DNA of 64,000 nt from an uncultured Burkholderiales bacterium (GCA_937891665.1 CALAGS010000202.1:1-64000); one strand, 5' to 3'. Counted from the stretch's first letter, positions 42,055-50,428 are shown. Translations and numbers: made by a program. Notes: a model not told the origin generated them from the letters alone.

Positions 42055-43098
42055 ATGTCTCACGCAGTACACCTCATTCAACTGGCTGGCTCCGATCAGT
42101 CCTTTCCTTGCGCAGACAACGACACCCTGCTTCGCGCAGCACTTCGAAGTGGCATCGCATTTCCCTACGAGTGCAATGTCGGCTCATGCGGCAATTGCAA
42201 ATTTGAATTGCTGGAAGGCGTGATGTCCTCCTGCTGGCCAGAAGCGCCGGGCCTTTCAGACAAAGATCGCGCCAAAAACAGAGGCCTTGGTTGTCAGAGC
42301 AGGCCCTCGGGTCCTCTGCAAATTAAGCTTCGCACCAGCGAGAAATATGCGCCTCAGCATCGCCCTGTTCGCACCACAGCAACTTTTATTTCTTCGCACG
42401 CCATCACGCACGATTTGTCGGAATTCAAATTTGAAACCGCCACACCTCTTGCATTTTTAAGTGGTCAATACGCCTTGGTTCAAATGCCAGGCATTGCCGG
42501 GCCGCGCGCCTATTCCATGAGCAACATGGGCTTGATCAACGACCAGCATCAAGCGGGTCAAGTGATGGAGTTTCAAGTTCGACGCGTTCCTGGCGGGCAT
42601 GGCAGTGCGCACTTGTTTGATCAGTTGGCACCAGGCGCACAGGTTGAAATTGATGGCCCTTATGGCATGGCCTATCTGCGCGAAGATGTTGAACGCGACA
42701 TTTTGTGTGTGGCGGGTGGTTCGGGTTTAGCGCCCATGGTTTCGATTGCACGCGGTGCATTCAGCAGTCCCAAAATGCGTGGTCGAAAATTACATTTCTA
42801 CTATGGCGCACGCTCTTTGCAAGATGTTTGCGGCTTGGACATGCTGCAAGCGCTTTCCGACTGGAATTCGCGCGGCCATTACCAAGCGATCATTTCTGGT
42901 GAGCCAGACACTGCCAACTTAACCCACCCGTATCTGCGGGGCTTTGCCCACGAAGCGGTGGCGCAAAGCTTTGGCGAACGTTTGCAACAAATGGAAATTT
43001 ATTTTGCAGGTCCCGCCTTAATGGGACAGTCTCTTTTAAAAACTTTGATTGATCTGAAAGTGCCCATGGACCAAGTGCACTTTGATCAATTTTATTGA
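42055..43098 (+). CDS. 2Fe-2S ferredoxin/FAD/NAD oxygenase reductase
   Basis: ECNVGSCGNCKFELLEG plant-type [2Fe-2S]; RAYSMSN FAD motif; VAGGSGLAPMVSI NAD motif. Confidence 0.92.
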   Translation: MSHAVHLIQLAGSDQSFPCADNDTLLRAALRSGIAFPYECNVGSCGNCKFELLEGVMSSCWPEAPGLSDKDRAKNRGLGCQSRPSGPLQIKLRTSEKYAPQHRPVRTTATFISSHAITHDLSEFKFETATPLAFLSGQYALVQMPGIAGPRAYSMSNMGLINDQHQAGQVMEFQVRRVPGGHGSAHLFDQLAPGAQVEIDGPYGMAYLREDVERDILCVAGGSGLAPMVSIARGAFSSPKMRGRKLHFYYGARSLQDVCGLDMLQALSDWNSRGHYQAIISGEPDTANLTHPYLRGFAHEAVAQSFGERLQQMEIYFAGPALMGQSLLKTLIDLKVPMDQVHFDQFY

Positions 43099-43107
43099 AC
43101 GGTCAGT

Positions 43108-44913
43108 ATGAGCAGCGAAGACATTAAAAACAAACACAGCGTCCAAGACCACCAATACGGCGCTGACACGTATCACACACACGACGGCGAAGCAGACCAT
43201 GACCACGATCATGATTTTGCGGGCGACGATCCGTCGCAAGAATCGTTGTGGCGCCAAGACAATGTGATCCTCCACAGCGTCGGCATTGATGTGGGCTCCT
43301 CAGGCACACAGGTGGTCTTTTCACGCATTCACTTACGGCGCATTGCGGAAGACTTATCGAGCCGCTATACCGTGGTTGAGCGCACCGCGCTGTATCAATC
43401 GCCCATTTCTTTAACGCCTTATTTGAACGACAGTTTGATGGACGCCAAAGCACTGGGCGCCATCATTGACAAGGCCTACCAAGAGTCGGGTTTGCACCCC
43501 GATGAAATTGATGCCGGTGCCGTCATTTTGACGGGCGAGGCGCTACGGCGGGAAAACAGCGAATCGATTGCGGCTGTGTTGGCAGAGCAAGGTGGCGAGT
43601 TTGTATGCGCCACAGCGGGCCACCACATGGAAGCCATGCTGGCTGTTTACGGCTCTGGTGCGGCCAAACGTTCTTACGATGAAAAGCACCGCATCTTGAA
43701 CATCGACATTGGTGGCGGCACCACCAAGCTCGGACTGGTTCAAAACGGCGAACTTGTTGCCACGGCCGCGGTGCATTTAGGCGGACGCCTGATGGTGGTG
43801 GATGAAAAAAATACTCTGACTCGACTCGACCCGGCCGGTGCTTATTTGGCCAAACAAGCTGGCTTCAACTGGAAATTGGGCGATCAAGTCACCCGTCAAG
43901 AATTGGCCACCGTGGCCCAATGGATGGCCGACGCACTGGTGCGCGTACTCACTCAAACGTTTTCACGCGAAGATTTGTCTAATTTGTATTTAACCGACCC
44001 CGTCGACGACTGGGGCCAACTCGACGGCATCATGTTTTCGGGCGGTGTAGGTGAGTATGTTTACCGCCGCGAGATGCGCGACTTTGGTGACCTGGGCAAA
44101 TTATTTGGCGAGGCGGTGCGTCAGCGCCTAGATCAAAATGCCGTGCCTGTGCCTTTGTTACCAGCAGGTGAGTGCATTCGTGCCACTGTTTTAGGTGCTT
44201 CTGAATACAGCGTTCAATTGAGTGGCAACACCACCTTCATATCTGAACCTGCAGCACTTTTGCCGCGCAAAAATTTGCAGGTCATTCCCTTGAACCTAGA
44301 GTTGAAAGAAAGCATTGATTCTGCAGAAATTGCGACTGCATTGAGCAAGTCTTTTAAAAGACACGATTTGGTCGAGGGTGCGCAAGATGTGGCTATCTCA
44401 TTGCGTTGGTTGGGCGCCCCTTCTTTTGTTCGCATGAACGCCTTGGCTCAAGGCATTCTGAACGGACTGCCCGAGACATTGAAGCAACAACGTCATTTGT
44501 ACATCGTGACCGATGGCGACATTGCGCACAATTTAGGGCACCTCTTCAAAGAAGACGAGCGCGTGAAGTGCGAAGTCTTGGTCATTGATGGCGTCACTTT
44601 GTGGGGCTTTGACTTTGTCGACCTAGGACGTATTCGCATGCCGTCATGGACCGTGCCTGTCACTGTCAAATCGCTGGTCTTCAATGAAGATCCCCGCGCG
44701 CATGGCAAGTCCGACCCCAATGAGTGGCATGCCCACGAAGACGGCAAGATGCACCGCCATGATCACAACAAGGCACATGCCCATGGGCATGGACACTCGC
44801 ATGAACATGACCACTCTCATGGTCATTCGCACGACCACTCTCATGGACACGATCACAGCCATTCACACGACACACAACACGCTCTGAATTTGGCTCACAA
44901 GAACAAGCCCTAA
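43108..44913 (+). CDS. EutA-like ASKHA ATPase with His-rich N- and C-terminal extensions, paralogue 2
   Basis: SVGIDVGSSGTQVVFSRI, LNIDIGGGTTKLGLVQNGELV, FSGGVGEYVYRREM; HTHDGEADHDHDHD near N-term and a long HxHxH tail. Confidence 0.88.
   Translation: MSSEDIKNKHSVQDHQYGADTYHTHDGEADHDHDHDFAGDDPSQESLWRQDNVILHSVGIDVGSSGTQVVFSRIHLRRIAEDLSSRYTVVERTALYQSPISLTPYLNDSLMDAKALGAIIDKAYQESGLHPDEIDAGAVILTGEALRRENSESIAAVLAEQGGEFVCATAGHHMEAMLAVYGSGAAKRSYDEKHRILNIDIGGGTTKLGLVQNGELVATAAVHLGGRLMVVDEKNTLTRLDPAGAYLAKQAGFNWKLGDQVTRQELATVAQWMADALVRVLTQTFSREDLSNLYLTDPVDDWGQLDGIMFSGGVGEYVYRREMRDFGDLGKLFGEAVRQRLDQNAVPVPLLPAGECIRATVLGASEYSVQLSGNTTFISEPAALLPRKNLQVIPLNLELKESIDSAEIATALSKSFKRHDLVEGAQDVAISLRWLGAPSFVRMNALAQGILNGLPETLKQQRHLYIVTDGDIAHNLGHLFKEDERVKCEVLVIDGVTLWGFDFVDLGRIRMPSWTVPVTVKSLVFNEDPRAHGKSDPNEWHAHEDGKMHRHDHNKAHAHGHGHSHEHDHSHGHSHDHSHGHDHSHSHDTQHALNLAHKNKP
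44809..44856 (+). repeat. Imperfect 24-bp tandem repeat inside the His-rich tail coding region
   Basis: GACCACTCTCATGGtcattcgcac / GACCACTCTCATGGacacgatcac, starts 44809 and 44833. Confidence 0.75.
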
Positions 44914-44926
44914 AAAGTTTGCGACT

Positions 44927-44954
44927 AAAAAGCGCAGCCCCTGTGCTTTTTTTT
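44927..44954 (+). terminator. Probable Rho-independent terminator between EutA-2 and NiCoT genes
   Basis: AAAAAGCGCAG-CCC-CTGTGCTTTTTTTT hairpin with one G-T wobble. Confidence 0.65.
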
Positions 44955-44963
44955 CGCACTCAA

Positions 44964-44990
44964 GTATGACGAATTAAAATAAAATCACAC
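44964..44990. promoter_or_regulatory. Putative NikR operator
   Basis: GTATGA-N15-TCACAC (GTATGACGAATTAAAATAAAATCACAC) just before the NiCoT ATG; resembles GTATGA-N16-TCATAC. Confidence 0.65.
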
Positions 44991-44991
44991 C

Positions 44992-45858
44992 ATGGATTTG
45001 AATACCACCTCACTGCTCGCCACGTCTGGTTTGCTGCTCGCTTTGGGCTTTCGGCATGGCCTAGACCCTGACCACATTGCGGTCGTCGATGGCATGACGC
45101 GCCTGCGCCACAACGGCAGCGCATATTGGAAAGCACGCCTGACTGGCTTTCAATTTGCAGCGGGTCACAGCCTGACTATTTTGCTGGCCACCTTTGTGTT
45201 TTATCTTTATGGGGTCCAGTTGCCGAATTGGTTGGATGCCGTGGGTCTATGGATTTCAACGTTTTTCTTGTTGTGGCTGGCCTACCGAAATTTCAAGTTT
45301 TGCTTTTCAGGGACGGACCATCACAACCACGCTGGCAGCCCTGTTCAGCGCAAAATTTTGCAAGCCATGGGGCCTTTTGCACACCCCATGGGCGTTGGTT
45401 TTGGATTTGCCATTTCATTTGATTCTTTGGCGCAAGCAGGGCTGATGGCAGCCAAGGGCCACGAGCTGGGTGGGTTCTTTGCCATCGTGGCCATGGCATT
45501 GAGTTTTGGTGCAGGCATGATTTTGGCCGATACCAGCAATGGCTTGCTCATGCACTGGCTGGTCAATCGGAGCCATCATTTGGCACACCAGGCAGGCCGC
45601 ATCATGAGTGGCGTTGTGGCCACCCTGTCACTGATGGTGGTGGCCGTGGGCCATAGCAGCCAGCACTTTAGCAACTTGGAAGAAGTTTGGGATGCCTGGG
45701 GTGGCTACATTGGCATTGGCGTCACAGGCATCGCCTTATTGGTCTACTTGATCAGCGCCCGCATTTACAAATCAACAAATCTCAACTGGCAGGTTGTAAG
45801 TGAACATGGTGAACCCCATCGCCGTGGTCGTGCCCCTTCGCTGCTTTTTCCAAAGTAA
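44992..45858 (+). CDS. NiCoT-family nickel/cobalt permease
   Basis: LGFRHGLDPDHIAVVDGMTR (HX4DH signature), GVGFGFAISFDSLAQAGLMA; hydrophobic. Confidence 0.88.
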   Translation: MDLNTTSLLATSGLLLALGFRHGLDPDHIAVVDGMTRLRHNGSAYWKARLTGFQFAAGHSLTILLATFVFYLYGVQLPNWLDAVGLWISTFFLLWLAYRNFKFCFSGTDHHNHAGSPVQRKILQAMGPFAHPMGVGFGFAISFDSLAQAGLMAAKGHELGGFFAIVAMALSFGAGMILADTSNGLLMHWLVNRSHHLAHQAGRIMSGVVATLSLMVVAVGHSSQHFSNLEEVWDAWGGYIGIGVTGIALLVYLISARIYKSTNLNWQVVSEHGEPHRRGRAPSLLFPK

Positions 45859-46252
45859 GCGGCACAATTTGTACCGAGCCGTGGCGCACACCCGTTTGCG
45901 CCACGATGCGATGCGCAAATTGTCTGACCTCTTTGGTTTTACCTTTTAAAAATGCCACTTCCAAGCAGTTGTCATGGTCTAAGTGCAAGTGCATGCTCGA
46001 GACCGTGAGGTCATGGTGATCATGCTGCAAGTTGGCAATGCGTTCCGCCATGGTACGGTCGTGGTGGTTGTAGACGTACCCCAAATGAGCAATGCAATGC
46101 TCACTTTCGTTTTGGCGCAGGGTTTCTTGAGAATGCCAGCCGCGAATCAAATCTCGAATGGCCTCTGACCTTGAGGTATAGCCATTCTTCTCTGTCAGTT
46201 GGTCCAAAATAGTGGCCAACTCTGTTTCAATCGAAATTGTGATGCGTTCCAT
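45782..46252 (-). CDS. nikR: Nickel-responsive transcriptional regulator
   Basis: RHH N-terminus MERITISIETELATILDQL; HHDLTVSSMHLHLDHDNCLEVAFLKG matches NikR Ni-site (H..HxH..C); His-rich tail. Confidence 0.92.
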   Translation of the reverse strand: MERITISIETELATILDQLTEKNGYTSRSEAIRDLIRGWHSQETLRQNESEHCIAHLGYVYNHHDRTMAERIANLQHDHHDLTVSSMHLHLDHDNCLEVAFLKGKTKEVRQFAHRIVAQTGVRHGSVQIVPLTLEKAAKGHDHGDGVHHVHLQPAS

Positions 46253-46317
46253 GGTCTTGCCTTGCAGAAATGTGAAGCGAATGGCACGATGATACGCACA
46301 ACCCACTTGCCCGTCAC

Positions 46318-47460
46318 ATGACCCTTTCTATTTCCACGCCTGATCTTGTTCGCACAGACGACAAGCGCATTCCCGTGTATTTGCTCACGGGCTATTTGGG
46401 CAGCGGCAAAACCAGCCTGCTCAAGTCGTGGCTTGCGCAAGCTGAGTTCAAAGACGCCGCCCTTGTCATCAATGAGCTGGGGGAAGTTGGCCTTGACAAC
46501 CAACTCCTGAGTAGCGCCACCGAAAGCAGCGCACTGGTCGCCAATGCCTGCGTTTGTTGCACTGGTTTGCCAGGTCTGGCCGAGGCGCTCGAAGATTTAT
46601 TTTGGGCGCGCTTAGAAAGGCGCATGCCTCGCTTTCCCAACTTGGTCATTGAAACCACTGGCCTGGCAGAGCCAGGCCCCGTGGCCGAAGCATTGCGAAG
46701 CAGCGATTTGCTCAACGAACGATATCGCTTGGCCGGCGTGATGACATGCCTCAGCGCCAGCACGGCCGATGCGGTTCTCAAACAACATGCCGAAGCACGC
46801 GCGCAACTGGCAGGCGCAGACGTGTTAATCATTACCAAAACAGATTTGGTCAGTTCAGAAAATTTAGCCGCACTCCATTTGCGTGTGCAACATCAGTTGG
46901 CGCATTTGGAACTTGAAAAGCCACCCTACCTGCTCAGCTCCGCCGGGGCTGATTTGTCGGCAGAAGATTTACTGAGCAGTTTGGCACTGCGACTCACTTT
47001 AGAAAATCAAGCGTCCTTGCCATCTGCCAAAGCTCTTGCGATGCAAGTTGTGACAACGCCTTTGCAATCTAAGCACGCTTTGCACTTGCACAAGCCAGGA
47101 GAGTCCTGTGCAATTTGCGAGCAGGGTCATGCGCATGTTCATTCTGCACAGGCCTTGTGGTGGCCCATCACATCCAAGCTTTCAATCGATGCGTTGCAAG
47201 CGCAAGTGAGTGAGTTGCAAAAAACATTGGGTGCAGAACTGCTGCGCTTAAAGGGCCGTGTTCAAACAGCAGAAGGTCGGTATGTGGTTCAGCTGGCGCC
47301 CTTTGAAACACAAGCAGAAGTTTGCGCCGATGAATTGGCTTGGACAGACAGCACGCGCAGTGGTCTGACTGTGATCGTTAGCAGCCACTTGCCGGAGGCT
47401 TCAGCGCACTACCTTGTGCAACAAGGCATTTCAAGCCTCGGCGTAGACGCCAAGACCTGA
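46318..47460 (+). CDS. CobW/COG0523-family GTPase, putative metallochaperone
   Basis: LLTGYLGSGKTSLLKSWL, CVCC motif (NACVCCTGL), ITKTDL; His/Cys linker LHLHKPGESCAICEQGHAHVH. Confidence 0.92.
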   Translation: MTLSISTPDLVRTDDKRIPVYLLTGYLGSGKTSLLKSWLAQAEFKDAALVINELGEVGLDNQLLSSATESSALVANACVCCTGLPGLAEALEDLFWARLERRMPRFPNLVIETTGLAEPGPVAEALRSSDLLNERYRLAGVMTCLSASTADAVLKQHAEARAQLAGADVLIITKTDLVSSENLAALHLRVQHQLAHLELEKPPYLLSSAGADLSAEDLLSSLALRLTLENQASLPSAKALAMQVVTTPLQSKHALHLHKPGESCAICEQGHAHVHSAQALWWPITSKLSIDALQAQVSELQKTLGAELLRLKGRVQTAEGRYVVQLAPFETQAEVCADELAWTDSTRSGLTVIVSSHLPEASAHYLVQQGISSLGVDAKT

Positions 47461-47473
47461 CTATTTTCAGCGT

Positions 47474-48583
47474 TTATTGCCAAGGATCGATGGTCATGTG
47501 AATGGCGTCTTCTGCGCCTTCACCCACCAAAGACCGAATGGCGTATTCGGTTTGGTCCAAACCAAACATGTGCGTGCTCATGGACTTCACGTTGTGACGA
47601 TTTCCGGCAATGAGTTGCAGGGCTAATTCCACAGATTCGTAACTGTGGCCGCGCATGCCCTTCACCGTCAGGAATTTGGCAATGATCATGTCGCTGTCAA
47701 ACTGCGGCACTTTTTGGCGCTTGATGCCGCCCAAAATAACACGGCCTTTTTTACGCGCCAATTGAATGGCGCTGATCACAGAGGCAGGGCCACCCGAGGC
47801 GCAGTCAATGACCAGGTCGGCCATTTGACCACCTGTTATTTCGGCCACCGATTCGAGTAAATCGTCATCGCCAATGGCCACGGTGTGGCTGGCCCCCAAG
47901 TGCTTGGCCATGGCCAGACGTTTTTTATCTGAGGGCGTGTTCAATCCCGTCACAATGATTTTGTCGACGCCCGCTTCACGCGCTGCCACCACACACGACA
48001 AACCTTGTTGGCCTGGGCCTTGAATCAAAACTGTTTGGCCAGGGCCTGCGCCGCCATGCAGGTAGACCCACTCAACGCCATTGGACACGGGCAATGCCAG
48101 AGCCGCATATTTAGGCTCAAGACCTGCGGGCACTTTGTGAAACACGGTGTTCATGTGCAACTCTTGGTACTGGGCAAAACCACCCCACAAGCCAGAGCCC
48201 CGGTTCAAGCCGGTGGCACCATAGCGCGGACCGCCCAGTCGCCAATCGGTGGCGTTGCACAAACGGAAATCACCGCTTCTGCAAAAGTCACAATGGCCGC
48301 AAGGCAGGTATTCTTCCAAAGCGACCAAGTCGCCTTCTTTCACACCCCACTTCGGCCCGGCAATGGCGCCCACTTCTTGCACATAGCCCACGGTCTCGTG
48401 ACCCAAAATGGCGGGCCCTTGAATTTTGGGGAAGTCTTGGAAAAACATCCAATCGCTACCGCAGACACCTGTGACCGCCACTTTCAACAAACCTGCATCC
48501 GCTTTTGGATCGGGTGTTTCAAAGTTTTGAATCTCAATGGTGCCGTTTGGCATGGCCACGGCGGCCTTGAAGGTTTGTCCCAT
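47474..48583 (-). CDS. Zinc-dependent alcohol dehydrogenase family protein
   Basis: GVCGSDWMFF, GHETVGYV, CGHCDFCRSGDFRLC structural Zn motif. Confidence 0.92.
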   Translation of the reverse strand: MGQTFKAAVAMPNGTIEIQNFETPDPKADAGLLKVAVTGVCGSDWMFFQDFPKIQGPAILGHETVGYVQEVGAIAGPKWGVKEGDLVALEEYLPCGHCDFCRSGDFRLCNATDWRLGGPRYGATGLNRGSGLWGGFAQYQELHMNTVFHKVPAGLEPKYAALALPVSNGVEWVYLHGGAGPGQTVLIQGPGQQGLSCVVAAREAGVDKIIVTGLNTPSDKKRLAMAKHLGASHTVAIGDDDLLESVAEITGGQMADLVIDCASGGPASVISAIQLARKKGRVILGGIKRQKVPQFDSDMIIAKFLTVKGMRGHSYESVELALQLIAGNRHNVKSMSTHMFGLDQTEYAIRSLVGEGAEDAIHMTIDPWQ

Positions 48584-48625
48584 GTATGGCCTTTTTATGG
48601 TGAAGTAACGATGGCGCGGTACAAA

Positions 48626-49909
48626 TCAAACACTCGAATGGGGCTTGCCCGGTGCCGACTTGAAGTGCTCTTTGGCACCTTCTTTGTAATGCACATCGCG
48701 TTTGATCAGCATGGCGACGGAGCGAACCTTTTGATGCTCAGGGTCTAAACCTGGCAATGCAAAATCAGGGTTCTCAGCCAAAGCGCGGGCCGATTTAATT
48801 AAGCGCTGTCGCGCCATGATGATGCCGTTGTCAGTTGACACCAAATTTTCTTTGGTGCGGTCTTGAATAGCGCCCATGCTTTCTTGCAGCGATGCGTCTT
48901 GCATGCCAATGCCTTCAATGCCGCTGTACAAAGAGCCTTCGCGCTGGGCCTTACGGTCCATAAGGTAGTCGTTGTCCATGCGCTGCAATGGCACGTAGTC
49001 TTTGTCAACCAGGACGTGAATGCTGGCGCCGCCCTTCATGGCGTCCACCTCAGCCGTGGTGAGTGCGCGTGTGGGATGGTAGTCAAAGCTCCATGTCCAG
49101 CATGCATGGTCGTTGATCGGCACCCAGAAGTGTCCGTGCACAGGGTGATCACCCCGCGGTGGCACCATGGTGAAGCTGGGCATGACCCACGGTGTAATGC
49201 GCCAATAGTACTGATCGTCTTCGGCATTGCGACGCGCGCCCACCAACAAACCACCCTCGGCTTCGACCACTTCAAAAACGGGGCTTAAGTCGTTCAAGTT
49301 GTATTGGTTGCCTTTGGCACCTTTGAACAATGGATCGCGGCTGAGCGATGCGCTGTGCAAGAAGGACACATGGCTTGAATCAATGCCGCCTTCCAAAGCC
49401 TGCAACCAATTGCTGGCTTGCACACGCTTGGACATGTAAGAGTGCTCTAGGGGCAGTGTGGCAAATTCCCACTCAGGCAAGGGTGGCTGTTTGTCGGCAG
49501 GACCCATGTAAACCCAAATCACGCCACCACGCTCCACCAACGGATAAGACTTCAACTTGATGCGCTCGCAATAACCAGAGGTGGGCTCTGAAGGCACTTC
49601 GGTGCAATTGCCGTTCACATCGTATTTCCAGCCGTGGTAGGGGCAGCGAATACCATTTTGTTCATTGCGGCCAAACCACAAAGACACGCCGCGGTGAGCA
49701 CAAAACTCATCGATCAATCCCAACTTTCCTTCGGTGTCCCGAAAGGCCAGCATTTTTTCTGACAGCAACTCTAAGCGCACGGGATCGCAATCGGGGCCAG
49801 GCAGTTGTTCGGACAGCAAAGCCGGCAACCAATAACGACGGAACAGGTTGCCCATGGGCGTGCCAGGTCCTGTTTGGGTCACCAAATCATTGAGTTCTTT
49901 TTTCAACAT
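48626..49909 (-). CDS. Rieske [2Fe-2S] oxygenase alpha subunit (phthalate 4,5-dioxygenase-like)
   Basis: CAHRGVSLWFGRNEQNGIRCPYHGWKY Rieske and GGIDSSHVSFLH mononuclear iron motifs; start MLKKELNDLV with GAGGAGAA SD. Confidence 0.92.
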   Translation of the reverse strand: MLKKELNDLVTQTGPGTPMGNLFRRYWLPALLSEQLPGPDCDPVRLELLSEKMLAFRDTEGKLGLIDEFCAHRGVSLWFGRNEQNGIRCPYHGWKYDVNGNCTEVPSEPTSGYCERIKLKSYPLVERGGVIWVYMGPADKQPPLPEWEFATLPLEHSYMSKRVQASNWLQALEGGIDSSHVSFLHSASLSRDPLFKGAKGNQYNLNDLSPVFEVVEAEGGLLVGARRNAEDDQYYWRITPWVMPSFTMVPPRGDHPVHGHFWVPINDHACWTWSFDYHPTRALTTAEVDAMKGGASIHVLVDKDYVPLQRMDNDYLMDRKAQREGSLYSGIEGIGMQDASLQESMGAIQDRTKENLVSTDNGIIMARQRLIKSARALAENPDFALPGLDPEHQKVRSVAMLIKRDVHYKEGAKEHFKSAPGKPHSSV

Positions 49910-49988
49910 GCAGGTTTCTCCTCGTGTGCAATTGCACAGGGTCATAAAATGATCGATATTTCGATGTGAAATATTCGCAGATGAAGCC

Positions 49989-50025
49989 GTTCTACATAGC
50001 AGAACAATGTTCTTTCATTAGAAAC
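49989..50025. promoter_or_regulatory. Composite operator site E
   Basis: GTTCtacatagcaGAAC-aat-GTTCtttcattagAAAC between divergent Rieske oxygenase and Rieske ferredoxin genes. Confidence 0.72.
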
Positions 50026-50069
50026 GAGGTTATCATCTGCGCCTTGTCATTGTCAACTGGAGATTCTTT

Positions 50070-50387
50070 ATGTCGGGTGCGTGCCGTTTTCTCTCTTTGT
50101 GCAAAGCGTCTGAGGTCGCGGAAGGCAAAGCCATCAAAGTCGAAAAAGAGGGTTTGATTTTGGCGGTGTTCAAGATTGATGGTGAGTATTTTGTGACCGA
50201 TGACACCTGTACACATGGCCCAGGCTCTCTGTCAGAGGGCGAAATTGAAGGTGATGTGGTCGAATGCGACTTTCACAATGGCTCTTTCAATATCCGCACG
50301 GGCGACGTGGTGGCAGCCCCCTGCATGATCCCTTTGAAAACCTACAAAGCACGTTTGCAAGACGACAGCATTGAAATTGAGACCTGA
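50070..50387 (+). CDS. Rieske-type ferredoxin
   Basis: CTHGPGSLSEGEIEGDVVECDFHNGSF Rieske motif; about 105 aa. Confidence 0.93.
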   Translation: MSGACRFLSLCKASEVAEGKAIKVEKEGLILAVFKIDGEYFVTDDTCTHGPGSLSEGEIEGDVVECDFHNGSFNIRTGDVVAAPCMIPLKTYKARLQDDSIEIET

Positions 50388-50428
50388 GGCCAAGCGCTGA
50401 AGTCAATCCTTTTTCTCACATCAGCGTG

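Noticed and set aside
27569-44913. Ethanolamine catabolism locus
   Set aside because: Two EutA-like proteins are present but no eutB, eutC, eutD/E or microcompartment shell genes were found in the window.
46268-46297. Possible second NikR box between nikR and the CobW-like gene (ATGTGA...TGATAC)
   Set aside because: Both half-sites are degenerate and the spacer is 14 nt; not enough support without a PWM scan.
48005-48748. 247-aa plus-strand ORF opposite the ADH and Rieske genes
   Set aside because: Antisense to two recognised genes and bridges their junction; no family motif.
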